Assembly: GCA_023053575.1 (NCBI GenBank)
Contig: JAKZAP010000004.1
Span: 19,727,624 to 19,791,623, forward strand
DNA: 64,000 nucleotides
Source of the DNA: Branchinecta lynchi
Taxonomy: Eukaryota; Arthropoda; Branchiopoda; Anostraca; Branchinectidae
Direction of reading: 5' to 3'
The position numbers and the translations under genes were made by a program. Of this stretch, positions 55,301 through 64,000 are shown piece after piece. The notes under the pieces are model-generated. The model was not told where the DNA came from. It saw only the letters and a list, made by a program, of their open reading frames with translations, and did not search any database. Numbering within the stretch: position 1 is the first letter of the stretch; every line of letters begins with the position of its first letter.

Positions 55301-58300
55301 TCTGAATGTCTAGGTCATTGATTTTTATCACCCAGTAAGTTTCACTTGGATCAGACCACTCGTTCGCAATTTGCAGAAGTCAATTTCCATATTTCCCTTT
55401 CCTCGCTCCCCCAAAAATGCTCGGATTTAGGAACTGAAGTTTCCGGGGGTATGTTGTGTCAGGTTTTTAAGTCAATCAAGTCGGGTCAATAATATGCCTG
55501 CAAGGTTTCGTTGTCTTAGTGCATCAGGAACTCGTCACAACTGGAATTCCAGAAAACCCCCTCCAACTCCCCCCACAGAGCCCCAAAACCATCTGGCTCC
55601 GTCAATTTCGTATCTAGGCCTAATGCTTGTTCTCTCCAAAGTTCCGTCCCAATCCCTCTGTTTTAAGCGTTTCTTGAATTTTCCGCCCCCTCATCCCCGG
55701 ACCCGACCCGCACTTGAAACTGAACATCTGAGGCGATAGCTCTTTCCAAGTGACAAGTTTCATTTAAATCCGATCGCCCGTTCAAAAGTTATGCATCCCA
55801 CTAGATTCCGGACTCCACATCCATCTACTCCCCCCATGATGGTCTGATCAGGGAAACGACTATCTCAAGTCAATCTGTTCGGTTCCCTGACACAACTGCC
55901 AAGTTTCGTCGTCCTAGCACATCAGGATGCATACCGAACTCGCGGGATCACTAGAAATCCAGACCCCCCCCCCCCAAATCCCCCGCAGTGCCCGGACCCA
56001 GTCAGGTTATGTCAATGACGTATCTAGGACTTGTGCTTGTTCCTCCCACCAAGTTTCATCCCGATCCCTCCACTCAAAGTGTTTCTCAAGATTTCCGGTT
56101 CCCTCCTCCAGCTCCCCCCAGTGTCATCGGATCCGTCCGGATTTAAAGTGGGAAGTCTGAGACAGGAGGTCTTCCTAAATATGAACTTTCATCAAGATCC
56201 GATCACCCGTTCGCAAGTTAAAAATACCTAAACTTTTTGACTCCCCCCTCCCTCCACTCCCCCCCCCCCCCCGCAGATATTCGGATTGGGGAAGTGACTA
56301 TATCCTATTTAATCTCGTCGGGTCTCTGATCTGCTTGCCAATTTTCATCGTCCTAGCACATTAGGAAGCACCGAATTTGCGGAATCACTAGGAATTCGGA
56401 CCCCCCCCCCCCCAATTCCCCCAAAGTGAGCGGATCCGTTCCGGTTATCCCAGTCACGTATCTAGGACTTGTGCTTGTTCTTTCCACCAAGTTTCATCCG
56501 GATCTCTCTACCCTAAGCGTTTTCCAAGATTTCCGGTTTCCCCTCCAACTCCACCCAATGTCACCGGATCCGATCTGGATTTAAAATGGAACGTCCAAGA
56601 CACAAGGTCGTTCAATATATCAAGTTTCATCAAGATCCGATCACCCGTTCGCAAGTTAAAAATACCTAAACTTTTTGACTCCCCCCTCCCTCCACTCCAC
56701 CCCCCCCCCCCCCCGCAGATATTCGGATTGGGGAAGTGACTATATCCTATTTAATCTCGTCGGGTCTCTGATCTGCTTACCAATTTTCATCGTCCTAGCA
56801 CATTAGGAAGCACCGAATTTGCGGAATCACTAGGAATTCGGCCCCCCCCCCCCAAATTCCCCCAAAGTGAGCGGATCCGTTCCGGTTATCCCAGTCACGT
56901 ATCTAGGACTTGTGCTTGTTCTTTCCACCAAGTTTCATCCGGATCTCTCTACCCTAAGCGCTTTCCAAGATTTCCGGTTTCCCCTCCAACTCCACCCAAT
57001 GTCACCGGATCCGATCTGGATTTAAAATGGAACATCCAAGACACAAGGTCGTTCCATACATCAAGTTTCATTAAGATCCCACCCGTTCGTAAGCTAAAAA
57101 TATCTCATTTTTCCTAATTTTTCCGGATTCCCCATCCCTCCACTCCCCCCAGATGGTTGGATCGGGGAAGCGACTATATCTAATTTAATCTCGTCTGATC
57201 CCTGATATGCCTGCCAAGTTTTATCGTCCTAGCTTATCTGGAAGTGCCTGAACTAGCAAACCCGGGACCGACTGACGGACGTAAATTACAATCGCTATAT
57301 GGCCGACTGACCGACAGACCGACTGACGGACATAAATTATAATCGCTATATAGTGCAATAAAAACAACTGTTTTGAAGAAAAATCGACTGATTTTACGAC
57401 AAACCGACTGTTTTTAAGAAAAAACGACTGATTTTACGACAAACCGACTGTTTTTAAGAAAAAATCGACCATACTTACGAAAAACCGACTGTTTTGAACA
57501 AAAATCGACTGTTTCCAAGAAAACAATCGACTGATTTTACAAAAAAATCGCATCGCTTCGCGCCAACTTAGCTACTTTTTACCGACTGGATGACAACATT
57601 GGGGGGGGGGGGGGAGGCCCCCCCCCCCCCCATTCATGCCGCCCCTGGGGAGAGCAATATGTGGTTAGGGGCAGTCATGTCAGCCTTCCAGTCCATTCCA
57701 TAGGTTTCTTACAGCTAGGCATGTGACTAGTCCTAAATAAAGAACAACGCCAATGGTCCCGTCTCAAATCAAAGTACGAACAATGTTATGAATTAGAAGT
57801 AGAATGATATAATAGTGTAAACAGTTGAAACGGAGATAACATTTTTGAAGTTAAATGTTTATACGATTATTTTGTTTTGGCAAGAGTAGGTGACATTAAG
57901 TTTAAGGAAATATTAACGTCACCGATTAACGGAGAAGTCGTATCCCCAAAGTAAACAAGACCAAAGGTTTCGATGGGATCCCAAAAATTCAATATCTGAT
58001 CCAGACAACTGGGTCTTGTCTTAGCCAGATCCAGTCTTCGCCAGACTCCTTGAACATTTTTACAATTAAAATTCAGAAACAGATTAAGGCCAAATAGCTA
58101 ATCATCTGAGAAAACCAAGTTCGGATTTGGATTCAGCATGTGTGTTTACCCCTGTAAGTCATATCTGTTTTGACGAAAACTTCCTGCCACTTCTGCCAAT
58201 TTCCCGGTTCCGGCCGAACTCCAGAACTACTTGTCCGGCGAAAAAAGAAAGCTCAAACACGAAATCAGGGTATCTTCTTTCCCCAGTAATGAACATCTAA

Positions 58301-61300
58301 TCAACTTCAAATAGAAATTTAGCTTATAACAAATTTTCCGATTCCAGCCGGATTCCGGTCGAACTATATGTCCGGGTAAAATACGATTGTAACACAGGGA
58401 CTCAGCATCTCTTCTTACCCCTAAATCGCTTATCTAATCAACTAGAAATAAAACTTTGACTTCCAACAGTTTTCCGGTTTTGGCCGGATTCCGGACGAAC
58501 TACATGTCCGGGTAGAAACTTGTTTTCACATAAGTGTTCAGCATGTCTTCTTGCCCTAAATCGAACATCTAATCAACTCCAAATATAACTTTTAATTTTG
58601 ACAAACTTTCCGGTTTGGGCCGGATTCCGGTCGAAATACTTGTCCGTCGAGAAAATAGTTTTCACCATCGTCTTCAGCATGTCTTCCTACCTCTAAATCG
58701 AACATTTAATCAACTTCAAATACAACTTTTACTTTCAACAAACTTTCCGGTTTGGGCCGGATTCCGGGCGAAATACTTGTCCGTCGAGAAAATAGTTTTC
58801 ACCATCGTCTTCAGCATGTCTTCCTACCCCTAAATCGAACATCTAATCAATTTCAAATAAAACTTTTACTTTCAACAAACTTTCCAGTTTGGGCCGGATT
58901 CCGGGCGAAATACTTGTCCGTCGAGAAAATAATTTTCACCATCGTCTTCAGCATGTCTTCCTACCCCTAAATCGAACATCTAATCAACTTCAAATAAAAC
59001 TTTTACTTTCAACAAACTTTCCGGTTTTGGCCGGATTCCGGGCGAACTACTTGTCCGATGACAAAATGGTTTTCACCATCGTGTTCAGCATGTCTTCTTA
59101 CCCCATAATCGACTATCACATTAGCTGTTTCAAAATATTTTGTTTGTCCCTTAATTTGAATCCCCTCCCCCACCCCTAAATGTAGAGCTACAAAGCCCAT
59201 CTACGAACTTGACTGGTCCGACGACCCAACGAACCCTCACACCAAGTTTCATCAAAATATCTCATTCCCTTCGAGAGTTATCGTGCTTACAGACGGACGG
59301 ACAGACGGACGGACGGACGGACAACTTTTGCGATGTCATAGGTATCCCTCCACTTACGTTTTGGGATCCCAAAAACAAAATCGGATAAGATGCTACGCGG
59401 GTTTAAAAAAAACAAACAAAACAAACTAAGTATGAAGCGTGACTTAAAATCAGAACACACGTCTTTCCCATTTTGAAGCCCACTCGGCTATAACGATAAG
59501 ACTGATGACCGATATGGTGGCACGAGACCGAACAAACCTGCCGACAAAATAAAATAAAAGAAAAAAACTGTCGAGACCAAGCAAACTGTATGTACTTTCG
59601 TACGCTTTTTTTTTTTTTTATCTGTCTAGAAAGAAAACGTCAGTTGTTTATTTACCTTTCCAGAATGTAGGCTACTAATCAAATAAGTGGAAATCCCATG
59701 CTTGTTCTAATTTGCCTACTTGATTCTCACTTGTTTTCTATGTGTCAACTTAGGGTTATCGCTCGCTAATCTTGATTCAAGTAAGCAAAGTTCTATGATT
59801 AGGGATGAGTGGTACGCAAAACTTCCACGTAGCAACATCGAACTCTCATAAGACACACAGAACTTAAAGAGTAAACTGGAACATTCTAGCACTTGCAATG
59901 ACTAGATCACTCCCATCCAAGTAGCCACTTCAAGCCAAGGTTCGGTACGACCGCCGGGTCATCTAGTGGAGCGGTTTGGAAGCATCCGACTGGGCGAGCT
60001 CAAAACAGATTTTTAGAAAGAAAACAAGACAAAAAGGAAAAAATTCAGCTGGTATACGAATAATTATTTTTAGCAATATATCTGTCAGGATCTTCTTTCA
60101 ATATTTTTTTTAGTTTTTACTGTCATTTTTGGTTAAAAACATCACATTTGGTGACATGGCCCTTGAGCGATACAATTCGACCTTGCGAATAATTCATGAG
60201 CGGAGGAGATTGACTGAATTTTTGCTGTAAAGAGCGAATTCTATTTTCTATTTTTATGCATAATATTGGCTTTTTGGGGGAGGGGAACAACATCTGTGAG
60301 CGGCTAATAAAAGCAGTCTGAAGTTCTTACAGTCTACTATAGGCTAGCCAAGAAATAAGACGCTTAATTTTTCCTCAAGTTCACAACCGTCCGAGTCCAC
60401 GCACTCCTCGCTGAGAGTAGAAATTTCTGAAATCAAGCATGACTGCATTCAGAGGCAAGGGGGAACGCTGCTCTCCCTAAAGGCTTATACGTTCCGTCAA
60501 GGAACATAAATCTACATCAATTTAAAGCAGACACAATCTTAGAAAACCAAAACCAAGAACACATAGCTTACTCAAACTAGCCTTTCATCTAAAGAAAATA
60601 AATAAGTGAAAGAAAGTTGTCGTCAAAGTCTTCGTAGCTATTGTCGTTAAGGTAAAATTATTAGCAAGCACTTAATGTATGAATTCTTTATTTTCCACAG
60701 TGCTTGTTTAATGTTAAAACAAATTGCAACACATTAACAATTAACACAAATTAAAAAACTTGAGCTTGAACTACTTGTCTCTATTAAATAGTGTATGGAC
60801 CCCCCCCCCTCCAAAGAAATAAAAATAAATACCGAGTAGGAATCCAAACTGTATTTTCGTTACTTCCCCGCGGCGTAACGAAAAAAAAACCCAGACCGTA
60901 TGTAGAATTTATACGCATTTCAATGCACGTGTCCACAAACAACACGGTTTTGGCTCCTTAGGCTACAATCATAAACTACTTTTTTGTTTCCCCCGCCTGG
61001 CACTAGAACTGACAAACGGAAACCTGGAACAAAAGTCCCATTGGTTATTCATTGTGCCAATGCGGAAGACGGTTTCCGAAGTTTATTCGACCAGATTCTA
61101 AGCGCTCTCGGCAAAAGCTCAATCTCTTCTTTGTGCCAAGTAAGACGAAATAAATCGAGGAATTCGAGGAAAAAAAGTGAGGGCATCAAATAAAGACGCG
61201 AACGAAGCGGTCAAAAATGTGCATAAACAAATCTCCTTAGAACCTAGAAGGGATTGCCTAGTTCTACCAAGAGGTGTACAGTCGTGTTTACTACGACAAT

Positions 61301-63615
61301 AGTTCGCAGCATCACGTCGGAAAACTTCACGATAGCAATACAGTTTTGTGCCTAACCATCAACCACGCTGACAAAGTCACTGTCCTTGTTGCCCAGTGTT
61401 GCCAGTTAACAGTTTCAAAATAGAAGCCACGGCATTGGAAAACAGAAAACACTTGTAGAGGTGAAACATTTTTGTTGTCGTGTTAAAGCGATCTTGCCAT
61501 CTGAAATCAGAAAAAAAAAACACTATGAAACTTCCCTACGTGGAGGTGAAAGAATCTTGTTTTCGAGTTAAAGCAATCTTTGGCCACATTGTACGAGTTT
61601 CTGGGCAAAATTTGCATAGGCCTTACATATCGGGTTTTGGAGAGGAAGCTGATAGGCTAAATGAACAAAATGAAAACAGAATGGTAGCAACATATTAGGC
61701 ATTATCTATTTTTCAATAGTTTTGTTTTGAGGGTTTTCTGTAATTTCTGGTGTATGTATTGATTTTTGGGATCCCAAAACGTAAGTGGAGGGATACCTAT
61801 GACATCGCAAAAGTTGTCCGTCTGTCCGTCCGTCTGTCCGTCCGTCTGTAAGCACGATAACTCTCGAAGGGAATGAGATATTTTGATGAAACTTGGTGAG
61901 AAGGTTCGTTGGGTCGTCGGACCAGTCAAGTTCGTAGATGGGCTTTGTAGCTCTACATTTAGGGGTGGGGGAGGGGATTGAAATTAAGGGACAAACAAAA
62001 TATTTTGAAACAGCTAATGTGATAGTCGATTATGGGGTAAGAAGACATGCTGAACACGATGGTGAAAACCATTTTGTCATCGGACAAGTAGTTCGCCTGG
62101 AATCCGGCCAAAACCGGAAAGTTTGTTGAAAGTAAAAGTTTTATTTGAAGTTGATTAGATGTTCGATTTAGGGGTAGGAAGACATGCTGAAGACGATGGT
62201 GAAAATTATTTTCTCGACGGACAACTATTTCGCCCGGAATCCGGCCCAAACCGGAAAGTTTGTTGAAAGTAAAAGTTTTATTTGAAATTGATTAGATGTT
62301 CGATTTAGGGGTAGGAAGACATGCTGAAGACGATGGTGAAAACTATTTTCTCGATGGACAAGTATTTCGCCCGGAATCCGGCCCAAACCGGAAAGTTGTT
62401 GAAAGTAAAAGTTTTATTTGAAGTTGATTAAATGTTCGATTTAGAGGTAGGGAGACATGCTGAAGACGATGGTGAAAACTATTTTCTCGACGGACAAGTA
62501 TTTCGACCGGAATCCGGCCCAAACCGGAAAGTTTGTCAAAATTAAAAGTTTAATTTGGAGTTGATTGGATGTTCGATTTAGGGCAAGAAGACATGCTGAA
62601 CACTTATGTGAAAACAAGTTTCTACCCGGACATGTAGTTCGTCCGGAATCCGGCCAAAACTGGAAAACTGTTGGAAGTCAAAGTTTTATTTCTAGTTGAT
62701 TAGATAAGCGATTTAGGGGTAAGAAGAGATGCTGAGTCCCTGTGTGACAATCGTATTTTACCCGGACATATAGTTCGACCGGAATCCGGCTGGAATCGGA
62801 AAATTTGTTATAAGCTAAATTTCTATTTGAAGTTGATTAGATGTTCATTACTGGGGAAAGAAGATACCCTGATTTCGTCTTTGAGCTTTCTTTTTTCGCC
62901 GGACAAGTAGTTCTGGAGTCCGGCCGGAACCGGGAAATTGGCAGAAGTGGCAGGAAGTTTTCGTCAAAACAGATATGACTTATAGGGGTAAACACACATG
63001 CTGAATCCAAATCTGAACTTGGTTTTCTCAGGTGATTAGCTATTTGGCCTTAATCTGTTTCTGAATTTTAATTGCAAAAATTTTCAAGGAGTCTGGCGAA
63101 GACTGGATCTGGCTAAGAGTTGTCTGGATCAGATATTGAATTTTTGGGATCCCATCGAAACCTTTGGTCTTGTTCATTATTTGATCAGGAAAGCAATGAT
63201 GAATTATTTCACAGAAAGCCACCCCCACGAACTAACAATTTAAAATCAAAACAACGACTTAAGCGAAAAGCCCAACAAGATAGCTTCAGGGGGTCTTGTT
63301 TATCGCATTGTATTTATGATATGTAGTCTCTGTAGTACAATAAAGTCCTTCACACGGGTCACCGAAAAAACATGTTAGTATACCGTAAAATAAGCCAATC
63401 TGGAAGCCAAAAACCTAAGTGATTGACACTTAAACATACCTGCATTCCGCAGAGACGCACCCCTAGGGATGCGGAGGTGCTTGCGGCGCACTTCGCCATT
63501 TGGCGGCTCTTCTTCTCCGCCGACGCGTCGTCTCCGTGCTGGCGAGTTCCCATCTTGAGGTCCAGAACGCATGGATGAATGAATCGAGACGCCACATTCT
63601 CGAGGAGCAGAAAAA
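36874..63615 (-). CDS. IP6K: Inositol hexakisphosphate kinase (IP6K), 5' end outside window
   Basis: IP6K phosphorylates InsP6 to the pyrophosphate 5-InsP7 in cytosol and nucleus. Three - strand exons join in phase: 63615-63440, 44682-44477 and 37330-36874, giving the C-terminal 278 residues (human IP6K1 has 441). Seen: [20 protein letters not shown] with the family PxxxDxKxG motif, [50 protein letters not shown], the split [10 protein letters not shown] (SSLL motif of IP kinases), a Ser-rich linker of about 85 residues, RMIDFAHTT (metal-binding IDF), and [16 protein letters not shown]. Introns are 7.1 and 18.8 kb and full of repeats. The N-terminal lobe exons lie right of 64000. [13 protein letters not shown] separates it from IPMK and IP3K. 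Confidence 0.95.
37490..37640. repeat. Poly-G tracts with GTATCCAG motif
   Basis: Two G-runs of 15 or more (near 37525 and 37627) flank a short spacer. 'ggtcgtatccagattttttt' resembles one end of the MITE at 52748-52920, so this is probably an incomplete copy. It lies just inside the IP6K intron. Confidence 0.45.
37932..38106. mobile_element. CACTGTA MITE (family C), complete copy
   Basis: TA flanks CACTGTAAAAAAAAAATCTT on the left and AAACTTTTTACAGTG on the right. The inner inverted blocks are 'tactgggattaat' and 'attaatccattagcaaatac'. About 175 bp. Confidence 0.8.
38107..39204. other. IP6K intron, nothing recognised
   Basis: No exon is seen. A 'caggggcgtaactag' string with a poly-G run near 39134-39172 resembles the left end of a hAT-type element, but no matching right end was found. 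Confidence 0.4.
39205..39450 (+). repeat. Three-copy tandem repeat of about 110 bp
   Basis: Units contain 'cggaagaaatcgaattctg', 'catgcttttgtcgtgcctcg' and 'gtcggcacatcgggttcttt'. The units start near 39210, 39328 and 39410; the last is shortened. It is non-coding and lies in an IP6K intron. Confidence 0.65.
39570..39815. repeat. Imperfect inverted repeat
   Basis: 'gcgttttatttgaagtttat' at about 39572 is inverted at 39788-39805 ('cttcaaataaaacgc'). The adjoining 'tgtaaatggacggtttattc' and 'gaataaatgacaacgaacag' also match inversely. It is a likely small hairpin-forming element. Confidence 0.5.
40400..40840. repeat. Diverged family B piece with TATTTCGGCC MITE
   Basis: 'cgtccgtccgcccgtctgtc' near 40429 and 'ttttgggatcctatcgaaag' followed by 'ctttggtcttgtttc' near 40793 are worn versions of the inner and outer ends of the 137-bp satellite family. 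Between them, at 40525-40715, lies a palindromic MITE copy with 'ggcaagggtcctcttcagcc'. Confidence 0.55.
40850..42265. other. IP6K intron, nothing recognised
   Basis: Two adjoining ORFs (41205-41462 and 41466-41723, +) have no family resemblance, no splice context and average local composition. I treat this as non-coding. Confidence 0.4.
42266..43100. mobile_element. MITE with GTCGCTTTCACA ends, interrupted by a TTAA MITE
   Basis: The left end is 'gtcgctttcacacagacgcg' and the right end is 'gacgcgtcaatgtgaaagcg'. Inner blocks ('acgcaacgcag', 'cgcagcacttcgcaacg') are also inverted. The TTAA-bordered MITE at 42488-42928 lies inside and is therefore younger. Confidence 0.7.
42488..42928. mobile_element. 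TTAA-bordered MITE, copy 2
   Basis: TTAATGGACACCTGAATGAA on the left and TTCAAGTGTCCTTTAA on the right. Nearly all of it aligns by eye with 33565-34022, including a 'ggccagcgctgtacaagatt' block. Confidence 0.75.
43660..43782. mobile_element. CACTGTA MITE (family C), truncated copy
   Basis: It holds 'tttgctactgggattaatct' and ends 'tttttttacagtgta'. The left terminus is replaced by a GGTAA microsatellite (43634-43655). Confidence 0.6.
43783..44425 (+). repeat. LINE-like 3' end with (CCTAA)n tail
   Basis: Sequence without genes ends in 'gtaaaaaaataaagaa' followed by about four CCTAA units (44402-44423). An A-rich stretch with AATAAA and then a short simple-repeat tail is typical for the 3' end of a non-LTR element. 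No RT remains. The unit equals the arthropod telomere repeat, but the array is tiny and internal. Confidence 0.4.
44477..44682 (-). CDS. IP6K: IP6K middle exon
   Basis: The acceptor TTCTCACATTCCAG precedes 44682 and the donor CCAG|GTAAGA follows 44477. It encodes [33 protein letters not shown], an Arg-rich GGRRRNQ turn, and [19 protein letters not shown]. The final Ser codon is split with the last exon to give SSSLL. Confidence 0.95.
44921..47015 (+). repeat. Satellite-carrying element, family A, left copy (about 430-440 bp units)
   Basis: It opens with a hairpin ATGGCACTTG...CAAGTGCCAT, then a 'ctccgtctgtcggtctgtcc' block. Four to five tandem units of about 430-440 bp follow. Each has 'acgaaacttggcaggcatat', a 'gaccggatccggtga'-type block, a G-run with 'gagttggaggg', and 'gaaacttggtgggaagaac' with 'aagtcctagatac'. 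It closes with 'cacgtgccatatgagct'. It is an inverted counterpart of 54466-57362. No ORF is conserved between units. It lies in the large IP6K intron. Confidence 0.8.
47374..47538. mobile_element. CACTGTA MITE (family C), complete copy
   Basis: The ends are TACACTGTAAAAAAAA and 'aacttttaacagtgta'. The interior blocks 'ctactgggattactcttgtc' and 'gattaatcccagtagcaaat' are inverted. Confidence 0.8.
47540..51020. other. IP6K intron, nothing firm recognised
   Basis: It contains a worn match to RNMT-intron sequence near 8150 (47825-47880), a poly-C run at 49705-49722, and an 80-codon + strand frame ending at 49602 with no family resemblance. No exon with IP6K-like content is seen. Confidence 0.4.
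51025..52612. mobile_element. Non-autonomous element with about 90-bp inverted ends and internal duplication
   Basis: 'caagaataaataagggaaga' at 51032 is inverted near 52590, and the match extends inward to 'tatcgggggtggagc' (51100) and its inverse at 52520. Inside, 51570-51800 and 51935-52160 are diverged direct repeats ('ctactatccgagataatgat', 'taaaacaaaacataacaact'). No transposase is present. Confidence 0.65.
52748..52920. mobile_element. Small MITE with GTATCCAGG ends
   Basis: 'aaggccgtatccagggg' is inverted as 'cctggatacgggcct' at 52900-52916. G- and C-runs sit just inside both ends. Related ends occur near 37498. Confidence 0.65.
52921..53865. other. IP6K intron, nothing recognised
   Basis: A short cluster of 'aaagtgtca' repeats (53199-53290) is the only structure seen. 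Confidence 0.4.
53866..54196. mobile_element. Palindromic MITE with TTCACAAGCATGCCTAGCC ends
   Basis: The left end TTCACAAGCATGCCTAGCCA is inverted at the right end TTGGCTAGGCATGCTTGTGA. Inner CTAGGCACGTGC blocks repeat in both orientations. It is non-coding. Confidence 0.75.
54355..57640. mobile_element. GACTG-minisatellite MITE split by a family A insertion
   Basis: The left part (54355-54465) and right part (57363-57640) together match, inverted, the uninterrupted element at 6383-6715. Matching blocks include 'ggtatttatcgactggctgg', the 20-24 bp GACTG units, and 'cttcgcgccaacttagct' with 'accgactggatgacaacatt'. The 2.9 kb between them is a complete family A satellite element. Confidence 0.65.
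54466..57362 (-). repeat. Satellite-carrying element, family A, right copy
   Basis: It is inverted relative to 44921-47015. It begins 'aagagctacgagctcatatg' and ends with duplicated 'ataatcgctatat' blocks and a 'gaccgactgacggac' stretch. Inside are six to seven units of about 430-440 bp. Two of them (56196-56633 and 56634-57070) are nearly identical at a 438 bp period, indicating recent unit duplication. C-runs of 10-16 occur once or twice per unit. Confidence 0.8.
57641..57953. other. Unassigned spacer between satellite elements
   Basis: No gene or repeat is recognised. Confidence 0.4.
57954..59388 (+). repeat. Satellite-carrying element, family B, left copy (137-bp units)
   Basis: The outer end is AACAAGACCAAAGGTTTCGA plus a GGGATCCC palindrome. 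About seven tandem units of 137 bp follow, the best at 58615, 58752 and 58889, each with 'ggccggattccgg', 'cttgtccg', 'ttcagcatgtcttc' and 'aacatctaatcaactt'. A single-copy tail has 'caccaagtttcatcaaaat', a (GGAC)n run near 59293-59322, and the inner end 'ttttgggatcccaaaa'. Apparent ORFs here are only the unit repeated in shifting frames. Confidence 0.85.
59389..61761. other. Spacer between inverted family B copies, nothing recognised
   Basis: Bases between the two inverted copies carry no transposase, RT or exon. Short ORFs at 60984 and 61480 (+) show no family resemblance. Confidence 0.45.
61762..63174 (-). repeat. Satellite-carrying element, family B, right copy
   Basis: It is the inverted counterpart of 57954-59388 along its whole length: inner end 'ttttgggatcccaaaacg', a (GTCC)n-type run at 61817-61848, 'gatgaaacttggtgagaagg', about seven 137-bp units, and outer end 'ggtctTGTT' at 63174. 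Similarity looks very high by eye, so the pair arose by recent duplication or is kept alike by conversion. Confidence 0.85.
63440..63615 (-). CDS. IP6K: IP6K exon with PxxxDxKxG motif
   Basis: The acceptor TTTCTTTTACAG precedes 63615 and the donor CAG|GTATGT follows 63440. It encodes [51 protein letters not shown] and LCGMQ. Asp and Lys of DLKMG form the inositol phosphate/ATP site. GC content is clearly higher than in the surrounding introns. Confidence 0.96.
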
Positions 63616-64000
63616 CTGTAAAAGAAACAAAATTAGCCCTTAGGTCTCCAGCGAGACAACTTTTCATCGTAGGAGACAATTTTCCAGATCACGGACAGAA
63701 TCAGCTTGAGGAAATGGCAATTAATGAACAGGTCTCGTTCCTGTCTGTCTGACTACCTTAAACAGCTATACACACTGATTGTATATCAGGCAATGAATAT
63801 GTACGACACGATGACCAGCTGGAAGTTCACAAAATCAGCAGCACTAGCTCCTAGTTTGTGCATAACCACACAGCCGCTTCATTTCGGAATGCTTTGCGTT
63901 GTTTTACGAAGGGTGTGTTCCAAAATCATACCAATACCAGAAGCTACCCTCGTTGTTCCAACTTCTGTTAAGGTGTATATAAACTTTAGTAACTCCTGTT
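63616..64000. other. IP6K intron, nothing recognised
   Basis: No further exon is visible before the window ends. The N-terminal half of IP6K must lie beyond. Confidence 0.5.

Noticed and set aside
58615..59179. Three similar 72-96 codon ORFs starting MGRIP, and inverse ORFs near 62000
   Set aside because: They are the 137-bp satellite unit read in successive frames (137 is not a multiple of 3). There is no conserved frame or start context.
47540..63439. Extra IP6K exons inside the 18.8 kb intron
   Set aside because: GMQ|VYDP joins directly between exons 63440-63615 and 44477-44682, as in the human protein, so none is missing.

Overview
The window is nuclear DNA from an animal, most likely a marine invertebrate. 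Its genes are split by GT-AG introns, the proteins look like their human counterparts, and the spaces between exons are packed with DNA-transposon remnants and worn non-LTR retrotransposon pieces. The phylum cannot be fixed from sequence alone. There are no operons, ribosome-binding sites or CRISPR arrays.

Three real protein genes can be built exon by exon with matching splice phases. (1) RNMT, the mRNA cap guanine-N7 methyltransferase, lies on the + strand at 3358-10632. Six exons give the last 310 residues; the 5' exons lie left of the window. (2) A METTL2/METTL8-family tRNA m3C32 methyltransferase lies on the - strand at 12242-23287. Six exons give about 340 residues, with an Arg-rich possible mitochondrial presequence ahead of an in-frame internal Met. 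(3) Inositol hexakisphosphate kinase (IP6K) lies on the - strand at 36874-63615. Three exons give the C-terminal 278 residues; the 5' exons lie right of the window. RNMT and METTL2/8 converge, with stop codons 1.6 kb apart, and a tRNA-Thr(UGU)-like sequence sits between their 3' ends. A 70-codon ORF with a start-like context and a poly(A) signal (32406-32618, -) may be a further small gene.

Layout: 1-2000 is a large foldback element broken by a hAT-type MITE; 2250-2770 is a LINE relic; 3358-10632 is RNMT, whose introns carry several MITEs and a hAT-like composite; 11500-12030 holds a MITE and the tRNA-like sequence; 12242-23287 is METTL2/8, with a 3.2 kb decayed DDE-type transposon in one intron; 24050-36870 is intergenic and holds a 1 kb palindrome, a decayed piggyBac transposase and MITEs; 36874-64000 is IP6K, whose 7.1 and 18.8 kb introns hold two families of satellite-carrying elements, each present as an inverted pair.

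The first two genes act on RNA methylation (mRNA cap and tRNA anticodon loop), and IP6K makes inositol pyrophosphates. No shared pathway is implied beyond being neighbours. The most unusual material is the satellite-carrying repeats: one copy with about 430-440 bp units has landed inside another repeat whose uninterrupted version is also in the window.
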